Origin: Paraniabella defluvii
GTDB lineage: Bacteria; Bacteroidota; Bacteroidia; Chitinophagales; Chitinophagaceae
DNA: 64,000 nt
Assembly (NCBI GenBank): GCA_019316985.1
Contig: CP079215.1
Span: forward strand, 4,588,001 to 4,652,000
Reading direction: 5' to 3'
The notes below the pieces were generated by a model. It did no database searches and was not told where the DNA came from. It saw only the letters and a program-made list of their open reading frames with translations. Below are positions 29,471 to 38,609 of this stretch, piece by piece. A program made the position numbers and the translations under genes. Every line of letters begins with the position of its first letter. The stretch's first letter is position 1.

Positions 29471-32400
29471 ATGAAGTTTTTATTCCTTCTGCCGCTATTA
29501 TTTTTAAGTAGGTACGCGGCAATAGCCCAGGCTTTACCTATTGAGCTGCAAACACCCGAGATTGTTTCTGTTAACCGCATGCCGATGCGCGCCACAGCTT
29601 TTGCTTACGAAAACAAGGCTTTGGCCGAAAAACGGGTTAAAGAGCAGTCGGCCTTTTTCTTATCGCTTAACGGCAGCTGGAAATTTAGCTGGGTGCAAAA
29701 CCCTAACGACAGGCCAAAGGATTTTTATAAAACAGATTTTGATGACAGCCGGTGGAAAAATTTCGCCGTTCCCGCCAATTGGGAGCTAAACGGATATGGC
29801 CTGCCCATTTATGTCAACCACCCTTATGAGTTTGCAGGGCGCAAGCTTACAGGGGCGAGAATGAATCCGCCTTTTGATATCCCCGCTGATAATAATCCTG
29901 TAGGGTCTTATCGTAAAAAGATCATGATACCTGCTAATTGGGAGGGGCGCCAGGTATTTATTCACCTGGGTGCTGTAAAATCGGCATTTTTATCTGGGTG
30001 AACGGGCAGAAAGTAGGGTATAGCGAGGATAGCAAGCTGGCTGCAGAGTTTGATATTACCAAATATATAAAAACCGGCGAGAACATTGTTGCTCTTGAAG
30101 TATACCGCTGGAGTGATGGCAGTTACCTGGAGTGCCAGGATATGTGGCGCATTTCAGGTATTGAGCGTGATGTATATTTATATGCCACGCCTAAACTGGA
30201 CATAAGGGATTTTAAAGTGCAGAGCGGGCTGGTTAATAATTACCAGGATGGGCAACTGCATGTAGACGTAGAAGTAAACAGTTATAAAACAGATACCAAA
30301 ACGCTGCATTCCCGGCCAGACAGTTTTTATGTTGAGCTTCAATTGGTAGATGCCCGGGGAAAAGAAGTGTACCGGAAAGCTGACGACAAGGTTCAAACTG
30401 TATTAGGCCGTTATAAAACCATGGTTTCCTTTGATGGCCTTATACCCTCGGTAAATACCTGGTCTGCAGAAATACCTTATTTATATACATTGTATTTGTC
30501 TCTTAAAAATAAAGGGGGCGAGGTGATTGAAGTAGTGCCTGTTCGGGTAGGTTTCAGAAGCGTGGAGATCAAAGGGCGAGACTTCCTGGTAAATGGCAAG
30601 CGCGTGTTTTTTAAAGGTGTTAACCGGCACGAACATAATCCTAAAAAAGGACATACTTTGACCAGGGCAGATATGTTAAAGGATATGGAGATGATGAAAA
30701 AGCTCAATGTAAATGCAGTAAGGCACTCTCATTACCCTCCCGATCCTTACTGGATGGAGCTGTGCGACGAATATGGATTGTATGTAATAGATGAAGCCAA
30801 TATTGAATCGCATGGAAGATACTACGACCTGGAATATACTTTTGCCAACGACAAACAATGGCGTATGCCGCACCTGGAAAGAATAACCAGGATGTATGAA
30901 CGCGATAAAAATTATCCTTCGGTTATAACCTGGTCATTAGGAAACGAAGCGGGTAACGGGGTAAATATGTACGAGGCCTATGAGTGGCTCAGGAAAAAAA
31001 GACAGCAGGCCGGTACAGTATGAGCGTGCCGAACGTGATTATAATACCGACGTAATTTGCCCTCAGTACCCTTCGCCCGACTGGGTGGCAGGTTGGGCAA
31101 AGGCTAAAGACCAGCGGCCGCTTATTATGAGTGAATATGCGCATATTATGGGTAATAGCCTTGGTAATTTTAAAGAGTACTGGGACGCTATAGAATCTAC
31201 ACCCGGCGTGCAGGGCGGATATGTTTGGGAATGGATCGACCAGGCATTCGATACCGTTAAAAACGGCAAACGCATTATGGCCTATGGAGGCGATTTCCCG
31301 TTGACCGGCCCGGTTAACGAAGATTTTAGCGATAATAACTTTTGTGTAAAAGGCGTAGTTACTGCTTACCGGGAATTAACTCAATGGCGGTTGAATTAAA
31401 AAAGTGCACCAGTTTATTAAAACAAAATATATAGCCAATAACCGTATTAATATAGCTAATACGTATTTTTTTAGAGGTACCAATAACATCCAGTTGTTCT
31501 GGGAAGTGCTGGAAGATGGGAAACCGGTAGAGAAAGGAACGGTAAAAGAGCTCAATATTCAACCAAGGGCAAATGTGGATATTAGCCTGCCCATCAAAAC
31601 CATTCCTAAAAATGGCAGAGAATATTTCCTGAATGTTTATTATCGTTTAAAAACAGCCGAACCTTTACTTGAAAACGGTTTTGAACTGGCATCTGAGCAG
31701 CTGGCTTATGCAGGAACCCGGCTGCAGTACAACCGGCCAATGTAACAGGTGTTATCAACGAGTCGAAAACTGCAAATTCCATTACTTTAACCGGTAAGAA
31801 TTTTAGTGTTGTATTTGATACAGAAAAAGGCATATTGGCTTCTTATCGTAGCGGAAACCTTGAATTGCTGGAGAACGGCCCCGGCCCGGCTTCTACAGGG
31901 CTGCAACCGATAATGATATCGGGGCAGGCTTAAATCGATCCCTGCGCGACTGGATGGATGCCTACGGCAAAAGTGGTGCAGCTAACGTTACAACTGAACG
32001 TATCAACAATAGCGCTTACAAAATCAGCATCACCAAAAATATACTGGGCGGGAAAGCAGGCATAAGCGAAATATTCACAGTATATGGCGATGGTTCCATT
32101 CACGTGGCCAACCACTTCACTATTGATGCCTCCGGTCCAAGAACTGTAATGCGTTTGGGTAATGACCTCATGGTGAATAAACAGTTGAGCAATATTCAGT
32201 GGTATGGAAGAGGACCGTGGGAAAACTACTGGGATAGAAAGTATGCAAGCGAGGTAGGTATATATCGTCAGCAGATCGACCAGCAATATTTCCCTTATGC
32301 CCGTCCGCAGGAAAGTGGTAATAAAACGGATGTACGCTGGTTTACACTTACCAACGAAAAGGAAAGGGCATCCGTATCGATTTTGCCGACAGCCTGCTTT

Positions 32401-32620
32401 CGTTTTCGGCCTTGCCTTATAGCTTGGAGGATTTGGACCCCGCACCGGAAAAACATCAATACCATTCGGGTGAGCTGGTAAAAAGGACAAGATCTATCTC
32501 CACATAGACCTGAAGCAGTTAGGTGTACAGGGTATAGACAGCTGGGGCGCTATGCCTTTGAGAAAGTATTGGATAACGCCGGGAAAATACAGCTATAGCT
32601 ATTGGATAAGGACCTTGTAG
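29471..32620 (+). CDS. Secreted GH2 beta-galactosidase, heavily frameshifted
   Basis: GH2 family beta-galactosidase of LacZ architecture, exported by a signal peptide (MKFLFLLPLLFLSRYAAIAQ). Domain order: jelly-roll sugar-binding domain (FAVPANWELNGYGLPIYVNH, YLECQDMWRISGIERDVYL); Ig-like domain; TIM barrel with GVNRHEHNPKKGHTLTRADM and VRHSHYPPDPYWMELCDEYG; the acid/base Glu in SLGNEAGNG; and the nucleophile Glu in GGYVWEWIDQAFD. A further Ig-like domain and the small beta domain with WYGRGPWENYWDRK complete it. Breaks lie near 29985, 31010, 31395, 31745, 31905, 32385 and 32480. Restored length is about 1,050 residues, normal for LacZ. A LacI-type site lies upstream. Confidence 0.93.
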
Positions 32621-32641
32621 TTGTTGGCATAAAAAGTAGCC

Positions 32642-32659
32642 AGCTATATAGCTGTTTTT
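32642..32659 (+). terminator. Probable terminator after the beta-galactosidase gene
   Basis: AGCTATATAGCT is self-complementary and followed by GTTTTT, 22 bases after the stop. The stem is short, so termination may be partial and allow read-through to the GH109 gene. Confidence 0.4.
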
Positions 32660-32673
32660 GCGCAAACGGTTGC
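32657..32673 (-). promoter_or_regulatory. LacI-type operator upstream of the GH109 gene
   Basis: GCAAACGGTTGC (32662-32673) fits GCAAnCGnTTGC. Read on the minus strand it becomes CAACCGTTTGCGCAAA, one base different from the lacZ site. A GNRA-like hairpin (GCAGG GAAA CCTGC) follows at 32675-32688. Confidence 0.55.
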
Positions 32674-32772
32674 GTGCAGGGAAACCTGCCTGATTCACTA
32701 CCTTAGTTGCGTCAAAATAATATGTAACGAAAGTCCATACTGAAAGACAAATCATTTACAAAAAAACTATTT

Positions 32773-34198
32773 ATGAACAGGTTGAAAATTCTTTTCGTAG
32801 CTGTTACCTCGTTTGCATTAACGGTGCAAGGTGGGGAGAGCTTCGGACAGGCCGCTAAATCGGGTATTCAAAAACAAAGACAGACCGGTCTATTAAAATG
32901 CCGGTTCCTGCGCGCCCTGCAGGACAAAAAGATATGCTGGCTTATGCCGCACCTAAAATACCCGTAGTAAGGGTAGGGTTTATCGGGTTGGGAATGCGTG
33001 GCCCGGGCGCAGTAGAAAGATGGACACATATTCCAAATACTAAGATTGTGGCGCTGGCCGATTTGAGACCGGAGCGTGTAGAAAATGCGCAAAAATTCTC
33101 GACAAGAATAATGTAACACGTGCCGCCGGGTATTCGGGTGCAGAAGATGCCTGGAAGAAGTTATGTGAAAGACCTGATATCGACCTGGTATATATTGCCA
33201 CCGATTGGAAGCACCACGTTCCTATGGCATTGTATGCTATGCAAAAGGGTAAGCATGTGGCTATTGAAGTACCGGCTGCCATGAACATGAAGGATATCTG
33301 GGACCTTATCAATACCTCGGAGAAAACACGTAAGCACTGCATGATGCTTGAAAATTGCGTGTATGATTTCTTTGAATTAACTACTTTGAATATGGCACAA
33401 AAAGGTCTCTTTGGAGAAGTAATACATGGAGAAGGTGCTTATATTCACGATTTGTCGCCGTTTTGGAAAGAGTACTGGAATAACTGGCGCTTAGATTATA
33501 ATAAGGAGTTTAGGGAGATGTATATCCTACGCATGGTATCGGACCGGTTTGCCAGGCGTTGAATATCCATCGCGGTGATAAAATGAATTACCTGGTTTCG
33601 GTAGATACCAAATCCTTTAACGGGCGTGAGCATTGGAAAACGGCAAAAGGCGCTTATCCTGATCAGTTCAGAAACGGAGATCACACCGTAACATTGATTA
33701 GTACTGAAAAAGGAAAGTCCATTGAAGTGCAGCATAATGTAATGACACCGCGACCTTACTCCCGTATGTACCAGCTAACCGGCACAAAAGGATTCGCTAA
33801 TAAATATCCTTCGGAAGGATATGCTCTTGATGGAGATCAGGTATCTTCTGATATAACACCCGATCATGAAAAGTTGAGTGCGCACGGTTATGTAAGCAAG
33901 GAGATCAAAGAGGCCTTAATGAAAAATATAAACATCCTATTCACCAGGAACTCGAAGAAACAGCTAAAAAGGTAGGTGGTCATGGTGGTATGGACTTTAT
34001 TATGGATTACCGCCTGGCTTACTGCCTGCAAAATGGTTTGCCGCTGGATATGGACGTGTATGACCTGGCTGAATGGTGCTGCCTGACGGAATTATCTGCT
34101 ATTTCTTTAGATAATGGAAGCGCGCCGGTATTAATACCCGACTTTACCAGGGAGCCTGGAACAGGATACAGGGGTATAAACATGCTTTTGTTAAATAA
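32773..34198 (+). CDS. GH109 alpha-N-acetylgalactosaminidase (Gfo/Idh/MocA fold), frameshifted
   Basis: NAD-dependent glycosidase family GH109, which removes terminal alpha-GalNAc (for example blood-group-A-type ends). A Sec signal peptide precedes the Rossmann motif [19 protein letters not shown]. Family blocks are [76 protein letters not shown] and [14 protein letters not shown]. Breaks lie near 32900, 33097, 33525, 33921 and 34151. Restored, about 477 residues ending YKHAFVK, typical for GH109. It lies 152 bases after the beta-galactosidase gene with its own operator; both enzymes would trim the same complex glycans. Confidence 0.9.
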
Positions 34199-34259
34199 TA
34201 TACTATTAAGTCTGTAAAACAGAATTAATAAAACTTGGTGCAATCAGTTAGGAAAAAGA

Positions 34260-34283
34260 AATGCCTCCGGAAACGGGGGCATT
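34260..34283 (+). terminator. Terminator after the GH109 gene
   Basis: Ten-bp stem AATGCCTCCG/CGGGGGCATT with one G-T pair and a GAAA loop, followed by TTCT. It lies between convergent genes. Confidence 0.65.
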
Positions 34284-34335
34284 TTCTATATGTACTACGA
34301 ACGGAGTAACAATTAATAAAAGATGATTTACCTGT

Positions 34336-35244
34336 TTATTTTAAGGTAATATCGCCGAAGCTGCTGCTGATAGTTACTGCAGCTTTGCCTGAGCCCTGCG
34401 TGCCTGAATAAACTTTATCGAATGTCGGACCATATTTCTTAGGCTCTGTTTTATTGATGATGTCTACCTTGCTGTTGTTTTTCAGATTTCCGAAGCTGGT
34501 TTTGATATTAAGCGTTGTATTCAGCCTGGATGATACATTAATGGAGACATCAGAATATGATACTTTCATATCCAGCTTTTCCAGGTTGTCGTTCAGCCCT
34601 ACCTTACTGCCTTTACAGAAGTCTACTGTGCTGGATACGGTACCCGAAAGATTATCGATTTTCATGTCAGAATAAGATATCCTGATCCGGCCATCGTTGA
34701 TAGCGCTGGATGTTAGCGAGCCAAATTCTACATTCATATCTTTTAACTTCTGCAGTTTGCCGGTTATAACAGGGCCGAAGGACTGTTTAATATTTACCTC
34801 ACCCTGCCAGTCGGGGATATTCGTGCTGCCGAACTCATTCCTGATCTCCAAAGGATTATGGGCAGGCATATATACCACATAATTAACCTCCATTTTTGAT
34901 TTTTGACCCTTTGTATTGGTGTTGCCCAAAAACTTTGTGGTAAAAGAAACCGGGTTACCGTCGCTGCTTTCTATGGTGATATTGTCGAGAATGCCCTGGG
35001 CTACCCGCTCATTTTCAGAGAAGGCAATAATGGTAACATCTACCTTAACCTCATCGCGGTTCCAGGCTTTTACCTCAACTTTTCCGAATTTGTTAGAGAT
35101 TTTAACCTTTTGGTCATTTCTTAAAGTATAACTCTTGCTATAGGTTTTTTTCTTTTCATTAAAGTTGTCGGCATGTACAGCCGGAATTGTTAGTGCAAAC
35201 AGCAGCAACAACAGGCTACAGATTTTTATAATCCTTCTCATCAT
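34336..35244 (-). CDS. Exported DUF4097-type beta-helical protein
   Basis: An intact 302-residue protein with a signal peptide (MMRRIIKICSLLLLLFALTI, then PAVHA). The mature part consists of repeating beta-strand segments such as VKISNKFGKVEVKAWNRDEV, IRNEFGSTNIPDWQGEV, IKQSFGPVITGKL and VTISSSFGDITLK. This is the pattern of DUF4097/putative adhesin proteins that form a right-handed beta-solenoid. It is the last gene of the sigma/anti-sigma operon, starting two bases after the restored anti-sigma stop, and so is probably a cell-envelope effector of that stress response. Confidence 0.8.
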   Translation of the reverse strand: MMRRIIKICSLLLLLFALTIPAVHADNFNEKKKTYSKSYTLRNDQKVKISNKFGKVEVKAWNRDEVKVDVTIIAFSENERVAQGILDNITIESSDGNPVSFTTKFLGNTNTKGQKSKMEVNYVVYMPAHNPLEIRNEFGSTNIPDWQGEVNIKQSFGPVITGKLQKLKDMNVEFGSLTSSAINDGRIRISYSDMKIDNLSGTVSSTVDFCKGSKVGLNDNLEKLDMKVSYSDVSINVSSRLNTTLNIKTSFGNLKNNSKVDIINKTEPKKYGPTFDKVYSGTQGSGKAAVTISSSFGDITLK

Positions 35245-35246
35245 TA

Positions 35247-35924
35247 CTATTCTTTTTTTTTGTGTACTTGTTTTAAAATCTCGAGTTGTTTATTGAGCAG
35301 ATCTGCTTGCATTTTTAAGTTGCCAATCATGGCTTCCAGTAATTTCTCGCTGTTTACGCCTTTTGATAGCTGTGCTTTCAGCGCGTCGTAAGAAGTTTCC
35401 AGCATTTCGGCATCTTTAGAAAATTCTTTATAAAGCTCGGGCTCCGTTTTTTAAGTTCCTTCATCTGTCCCTGCTTTATTTCTATCAGCCTTACATAATG
35501 ATATAACTCCTCTTCTTCAATACTTTTATGTGGAGCGTTGTTTTTTCTTTTTAGAATCTGTTCCCGCTAGTTCAATAGGCGGGTTGTCGTTTTCAACCGG
35601 AGTGTGGTCCTGAGCTACGTCCTCCGGATTTTTATTTACGATAACAGGCGAACTGTCATTTTCATGGCCGTCTTTTATTGCTATTTCATGTGTTGAGCCT
35701 TCATTCCGGTTCAGATTATAGAATACAACGGCTGTAGTAACCAGTAAGGCAATCACAGCTGCTACTTTCATCCAGCTTTTTATTACAAACACCTTTGCTT
35801 TAGGTGTTGCCTGTTTTGTAATATCCAGTTTGCCCTCTATGCGTTGCCATAAATCATCTGATGGCGTATACTCATCAAACGCATTTTTGTTATTCTGTAT
35901 AAAATGTTCCAGTTTCTTACTCAT
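35247..35924 (-). CDS. Membrane anti-sigma factor (probable), frameshifted
   Basis: Single-pass membrane protein of about 227 residues after restoring missing A bases near 35537 and 35448. The N-terminal cytoplasmic part (MSKKLEHFIQNNKNAFDEYT, then PSDDLWQRIEGKL) resembles Bacteroidota anti-sigma factors. A membrane helix (VAAVIALLVTTAVVFYNL) follows near residues 54-71, then a Pro/Asp/Asn-rich periplasmic linker. The restored C-terminus is a coiled coil (SIEEEELYHYVRLIEIKQGQ onward). Its start overlaps the sigma factor stop by four bases (ATGA), a translational coupling typical of sigma/anti-sigma pairs. The function is inferred mainly from this context. Confidence 0.72.
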
Positions 35925-36468
35925 GCTATAGCGTTTACTGTATCAATCACCTTTTTTCTTGCACGGTGGTAGATCGTTCTTACATTATTATGAGATATAT
36001 TAAGGAGCGCTGCAATTTCTTCCTGTTTCAGGCCATCTATCACAAATAAATTGAAGATTACACGATAATTTTCAGGAGCCCTGCAATAGCTCGTTTTATT
36101 CTGTCGATGTCGGCCGAAAAATCATCCTCATCCAGTTCGGCGCTGTCGCTGGCATTAATATTGCCTATCTCCGCATCCACCCATTGTATTTTTTTTTTTC
36201 TTAGCAGGCTGATAGACTTATTAATCACTATTCTTCTTAACCATGCTTCGAATGAGCTTTTGTAAGTAAACTTATCCAAACTATTAAAAGCATCTATAAA
36301 AGCCTCCTGAACCGTATCTTCTGCGTCGGCCAGGTTATTCAATACCCGCATACTGCTGTTCAACATCGCCTTGGCGTACCGGTGATACACGTCGTAAAAG
36401 GCTTGTTTATTGCCCTCACGGCAAAGTTCTACCTGTTCATCTAATGCTATTTCTACCGTAAGGTTCAA
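35921..36468 (-). CDS. ECF RNA polymerase sigma factor, frameshifted near its end
   Basis: Group 4 (ECF) sigma factor. Region 2 shows NKQAFYDVYHRYAKAMLNSS and LADAEDTVQEAFIDAFNSLD. A linker is followed by region 4, which after restoring one base near 36068 reads LPENYRVIFNLFVIDGLKQE and EIAALLNISHNNVRTIYHRA, the helix-turn-helix that reads the -35 element. About 182 residues. The stop TGA overlaps the anti-sigma ATG. It probably activates its own three-gene operon in response to an envelope signal. Confidence 0.9.
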
Positions 36469-36674
36469 TGTTAGTATGTGTGGCTTTTATATAATAATAG
36501 CAAAAAGCAAATGAATGTTACACTTTGTTACAAAAAGTTTTTCGGGAAAACCGAAAATAGTTTATTTTAACTGAAAAAGGACGCAGTCCCTGGCTGTACT
36601 TTTGCCTAAAGTCCTCAGTATGAAGCAAAACCAAAACGACTCGGTATATTGATTTTTTCAATAGATTAATCAAC

Positions 36675-37931
36675 ATGGGGTGCATCCCGATTTACCGATC
36701 ATTGAGTCGCGTAGGGTAAAAATGTTGAATATTATTGCGCTGTTTTGCACACCTTTTATACTGATGTTCCTGGGTGTCAATTTTTTTCAGCAAAGATGGA
36801 TACTCACCACCTTGAACCTGGTTAATTTTTCTTCCCTGTTGCTTTTGTTTTGGATGCACCGGTGCGGCCGGTATTTAGCCGCCAAATGGGTAAGAATAAT
36901 ACTTTCTGTAAGCGTTTATACCGCTTCAGGACTGCTCTATCATAACGGAACGGAATATTGTTTAATAGGAACGCTGGTGATTTCCATTCTTGTATTCGAT
37001 AATAAATGGGCGATAACGGGCCTCAGTATTTTAATCACTGCTGCAATACTGGCGGTGACTAATTTTCACATAGCACTGCCGCAGATCGAACCCATATTGC
37101 CTGTACGGGTTCACATTATTATTGTAGTATCCCTGTTGTTTATTATCGTTACGATCTGTTTTTATAAGAGAATCCAATATGATTATCAAAAGGAAATTGA
37201 GGCAAAGCAGCAGAGTTTGCTTGTTATGAACCGGGATAAGGAAAGGTTATTATCTATTGTTTCCCACGACATCAGGGGACCTCTCCTGAGCCTGGAGCAT
37301 ACACTGCATTTATACTGTAACGATCTGATAGGGAAAGAAGATGTGCTGGAGGCCTCGAATCTATACGCAAAAAGGTATCGCATCTGAACAATACCGTGGA
37401 AATTCTATTGCAATGGAGTACTTCTGGCATGCAGGGTATTCAAACCCATCCCCGTTATTTTTCGCTTTTGGATCTTGCAAATGAGGTGGTATCTTTTTTG
37501 AATTTATCGTACAGCAAAAGAAAATAACTGTAAATGTGGGTATACCTGCCCACCTGGGGCTGTTTGCAGATAGAGACCAGATGGCAGTTGTTTTTCGGAA
37601 CCTATTTAGCAATGCTTTGAAATTCAGTTATATGAAGGGAGAAGTGGATATAGTGGGCGCCCTGGTAGACCAGGATATTGTTGTATCTGTAAAGGACAGG
37701 GGCATGGGAATGGATGAAAAGGTAAAAGAAAAATTATTCAATATACAACAGGCGCCCTCTTATGGTACAAATGGCGAACGGGGCATCGGTTTAGGCTTAT
37801 TATTGTCAAGGGAGTTTGTGGTAAGGAACAACGGCAATATCCAGGTACAAAGCAGTGTAGGAAACGGTACCTGCTTTCAGCTGAGGTTTCGGCAGGCAGG
37901 CGGAAACCAGCCTGTCCCGGCTACCGTATAA
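36675..37931 (+). CDS. Membrane sensor histidine kinase, frameshifted
   Basis: Histidine kinase with about six N-terminal membrane helices (from IIALFCTPFILMFLGVNFF to HIIIVVSLLFIIVTICFY) resembling a 7TM-type sensor. A short coiled coil leads to the H box LLSIVSHDIRGPLLSLEHTL. The N box is FRNLFSNALKFSY, G1 SVKDRGMGMD and G2 GERGIGLGLLLSREF. Breaks lie near 37370 and 37500. The start is uncertain: GTG at 36680 is in frame, and ATG at 36675 would be if one G is missing from the GGGG run. About 418 residues. No response regulator is adjacent. Confidence 0.85.
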
Positions 37932-37950
37932 CAGTAAGCAAACAGTTTTA

Positions 37951-38172
37951 TTATAAATAATACCAGGGATTACGCTTGGATGAATAAATATAGTTTTTCA
38001 TATTCTTCCAGAAAGCCAACACCATATAAACGATAATGGGAGAACCCATTGTTAATACGGAGGAGTAAATAAAATATTGCCTGATACGACAGGGAGAGAT
38101 ATGTAACCTGTCACCAATAGAGGAGCAAACACCAAAAGCATTCCACTCGACAAAATTTTTTAGGCGATTCAT
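37951..38172 (-). CDS. PspC-domain membrane protein
   Basis: A small PspC-like protein of 73 residues: MNRLKNFVEWNAFGVCSSIG, DRLHISPCRIRQYFIYSSVL, then a membrane helix (TMGSPIIVYMVLAFW) and a basic tail. The GVCSSIGDRL segment corresponds to the GVCAGLAxxL motif of PspC. The start at 38172 is preferred over an in-frame ATG at 38214, because a good promoter -7 box (38197-38204) lies between them. Probably an envelope-stress accessory protein. It is convergent with the histidine kinase. Confidence 0.75.
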   Translation of the reverse strand: MNRLKNFVEWNAFGVCSSIGDRLHISPCRIRQYFIYSSVLTMGSPIIVYMVLAFWKNMKNYIYSSKRNPWYYL

Positions 38173-38196
38173 ATTAACTATAGTTGGTTTACACTG

Positions 38197-38227
38197 CAAA
38201 ATTACAAATCCCATGATATTTCAGCAA
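38197..38227 (-). promoter_or_regulatory. Bacteroidota-type promoter of the PspC gene
   Basis: On the minus strand TTG (38225-38227), a 20-nt spacer and TAATTTTG (38197-38204) match the consensus well. This decides the start codon of the PspC gene at 38172. Confidence 0.65.
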
Positions 38228-38310
38228 CTTCTATTAATTAGAACTCTTATTTTTTGTAAATTCGCGCCATTGCTTATGAAGGTATTAATAATATAAAAAT
38301 ATATTACAAA

Positions 38311-38388
38311 ATGGTATTCTATCTCGAACTGATTAAGAAAACTCATGTTGAATTTAAACAAAAGTTAACCCAGCTCGTTAGTTATTAA
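38311..38388 (+). pseudogene. Mini-copy of the aconitase N-terminus (25 codons)
   Basis: An ATG-to-TAA frame of 25 codons, beginning MVFYLELIKKTHVEFKQKL, aligns without gaps to the start of the aconitase at 41593 ([19 protein letters not shown]). The shared pattern is M-x-F-x-L-x-L-I-K-K-x-x-x-E-F-x-Q-K. Several differing codons are synonymous (TTT/TTC, CTT/CTC, AAA/AAG). The rest of the gene is absent. It lies about 220 bases upstream of acnB. It may be a remnant of a duplication or a short leader peptide; I cannot decide. Confidence 0.6.
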
Positions 38389-38609
38389 ACACCTACCGAT
38401 TCCAACGGGAAATCTCCACATCTGTCTGTCGCGGGTTGTTATCATTTTTTTCTTATTGATAATGACCAACATATGTAGATTTTACTCCGCGCAAACGGGC
38501 CTGCGATGGGCCAGGACCCGCAAACATTATAATTAATGCAGACTGGTTGATAAACGGCAGTACCAGCAACTGTTTAAAACCTGCCTATAATATTGAAAAG
38601 ACTTCTGTA

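Noticed and set aside
30178-30873. Minus-strand frames within the beta-galactosidase gene
   Set aside because: They lie opposite conserved GH2 sequence and have random-looking composition.
38480-38520. GCAAACGGGCCTGCGATGGGCC as another LacI-type site before acnB
   Set aside because: Only the left half matches the motif; the right half-site is absent.
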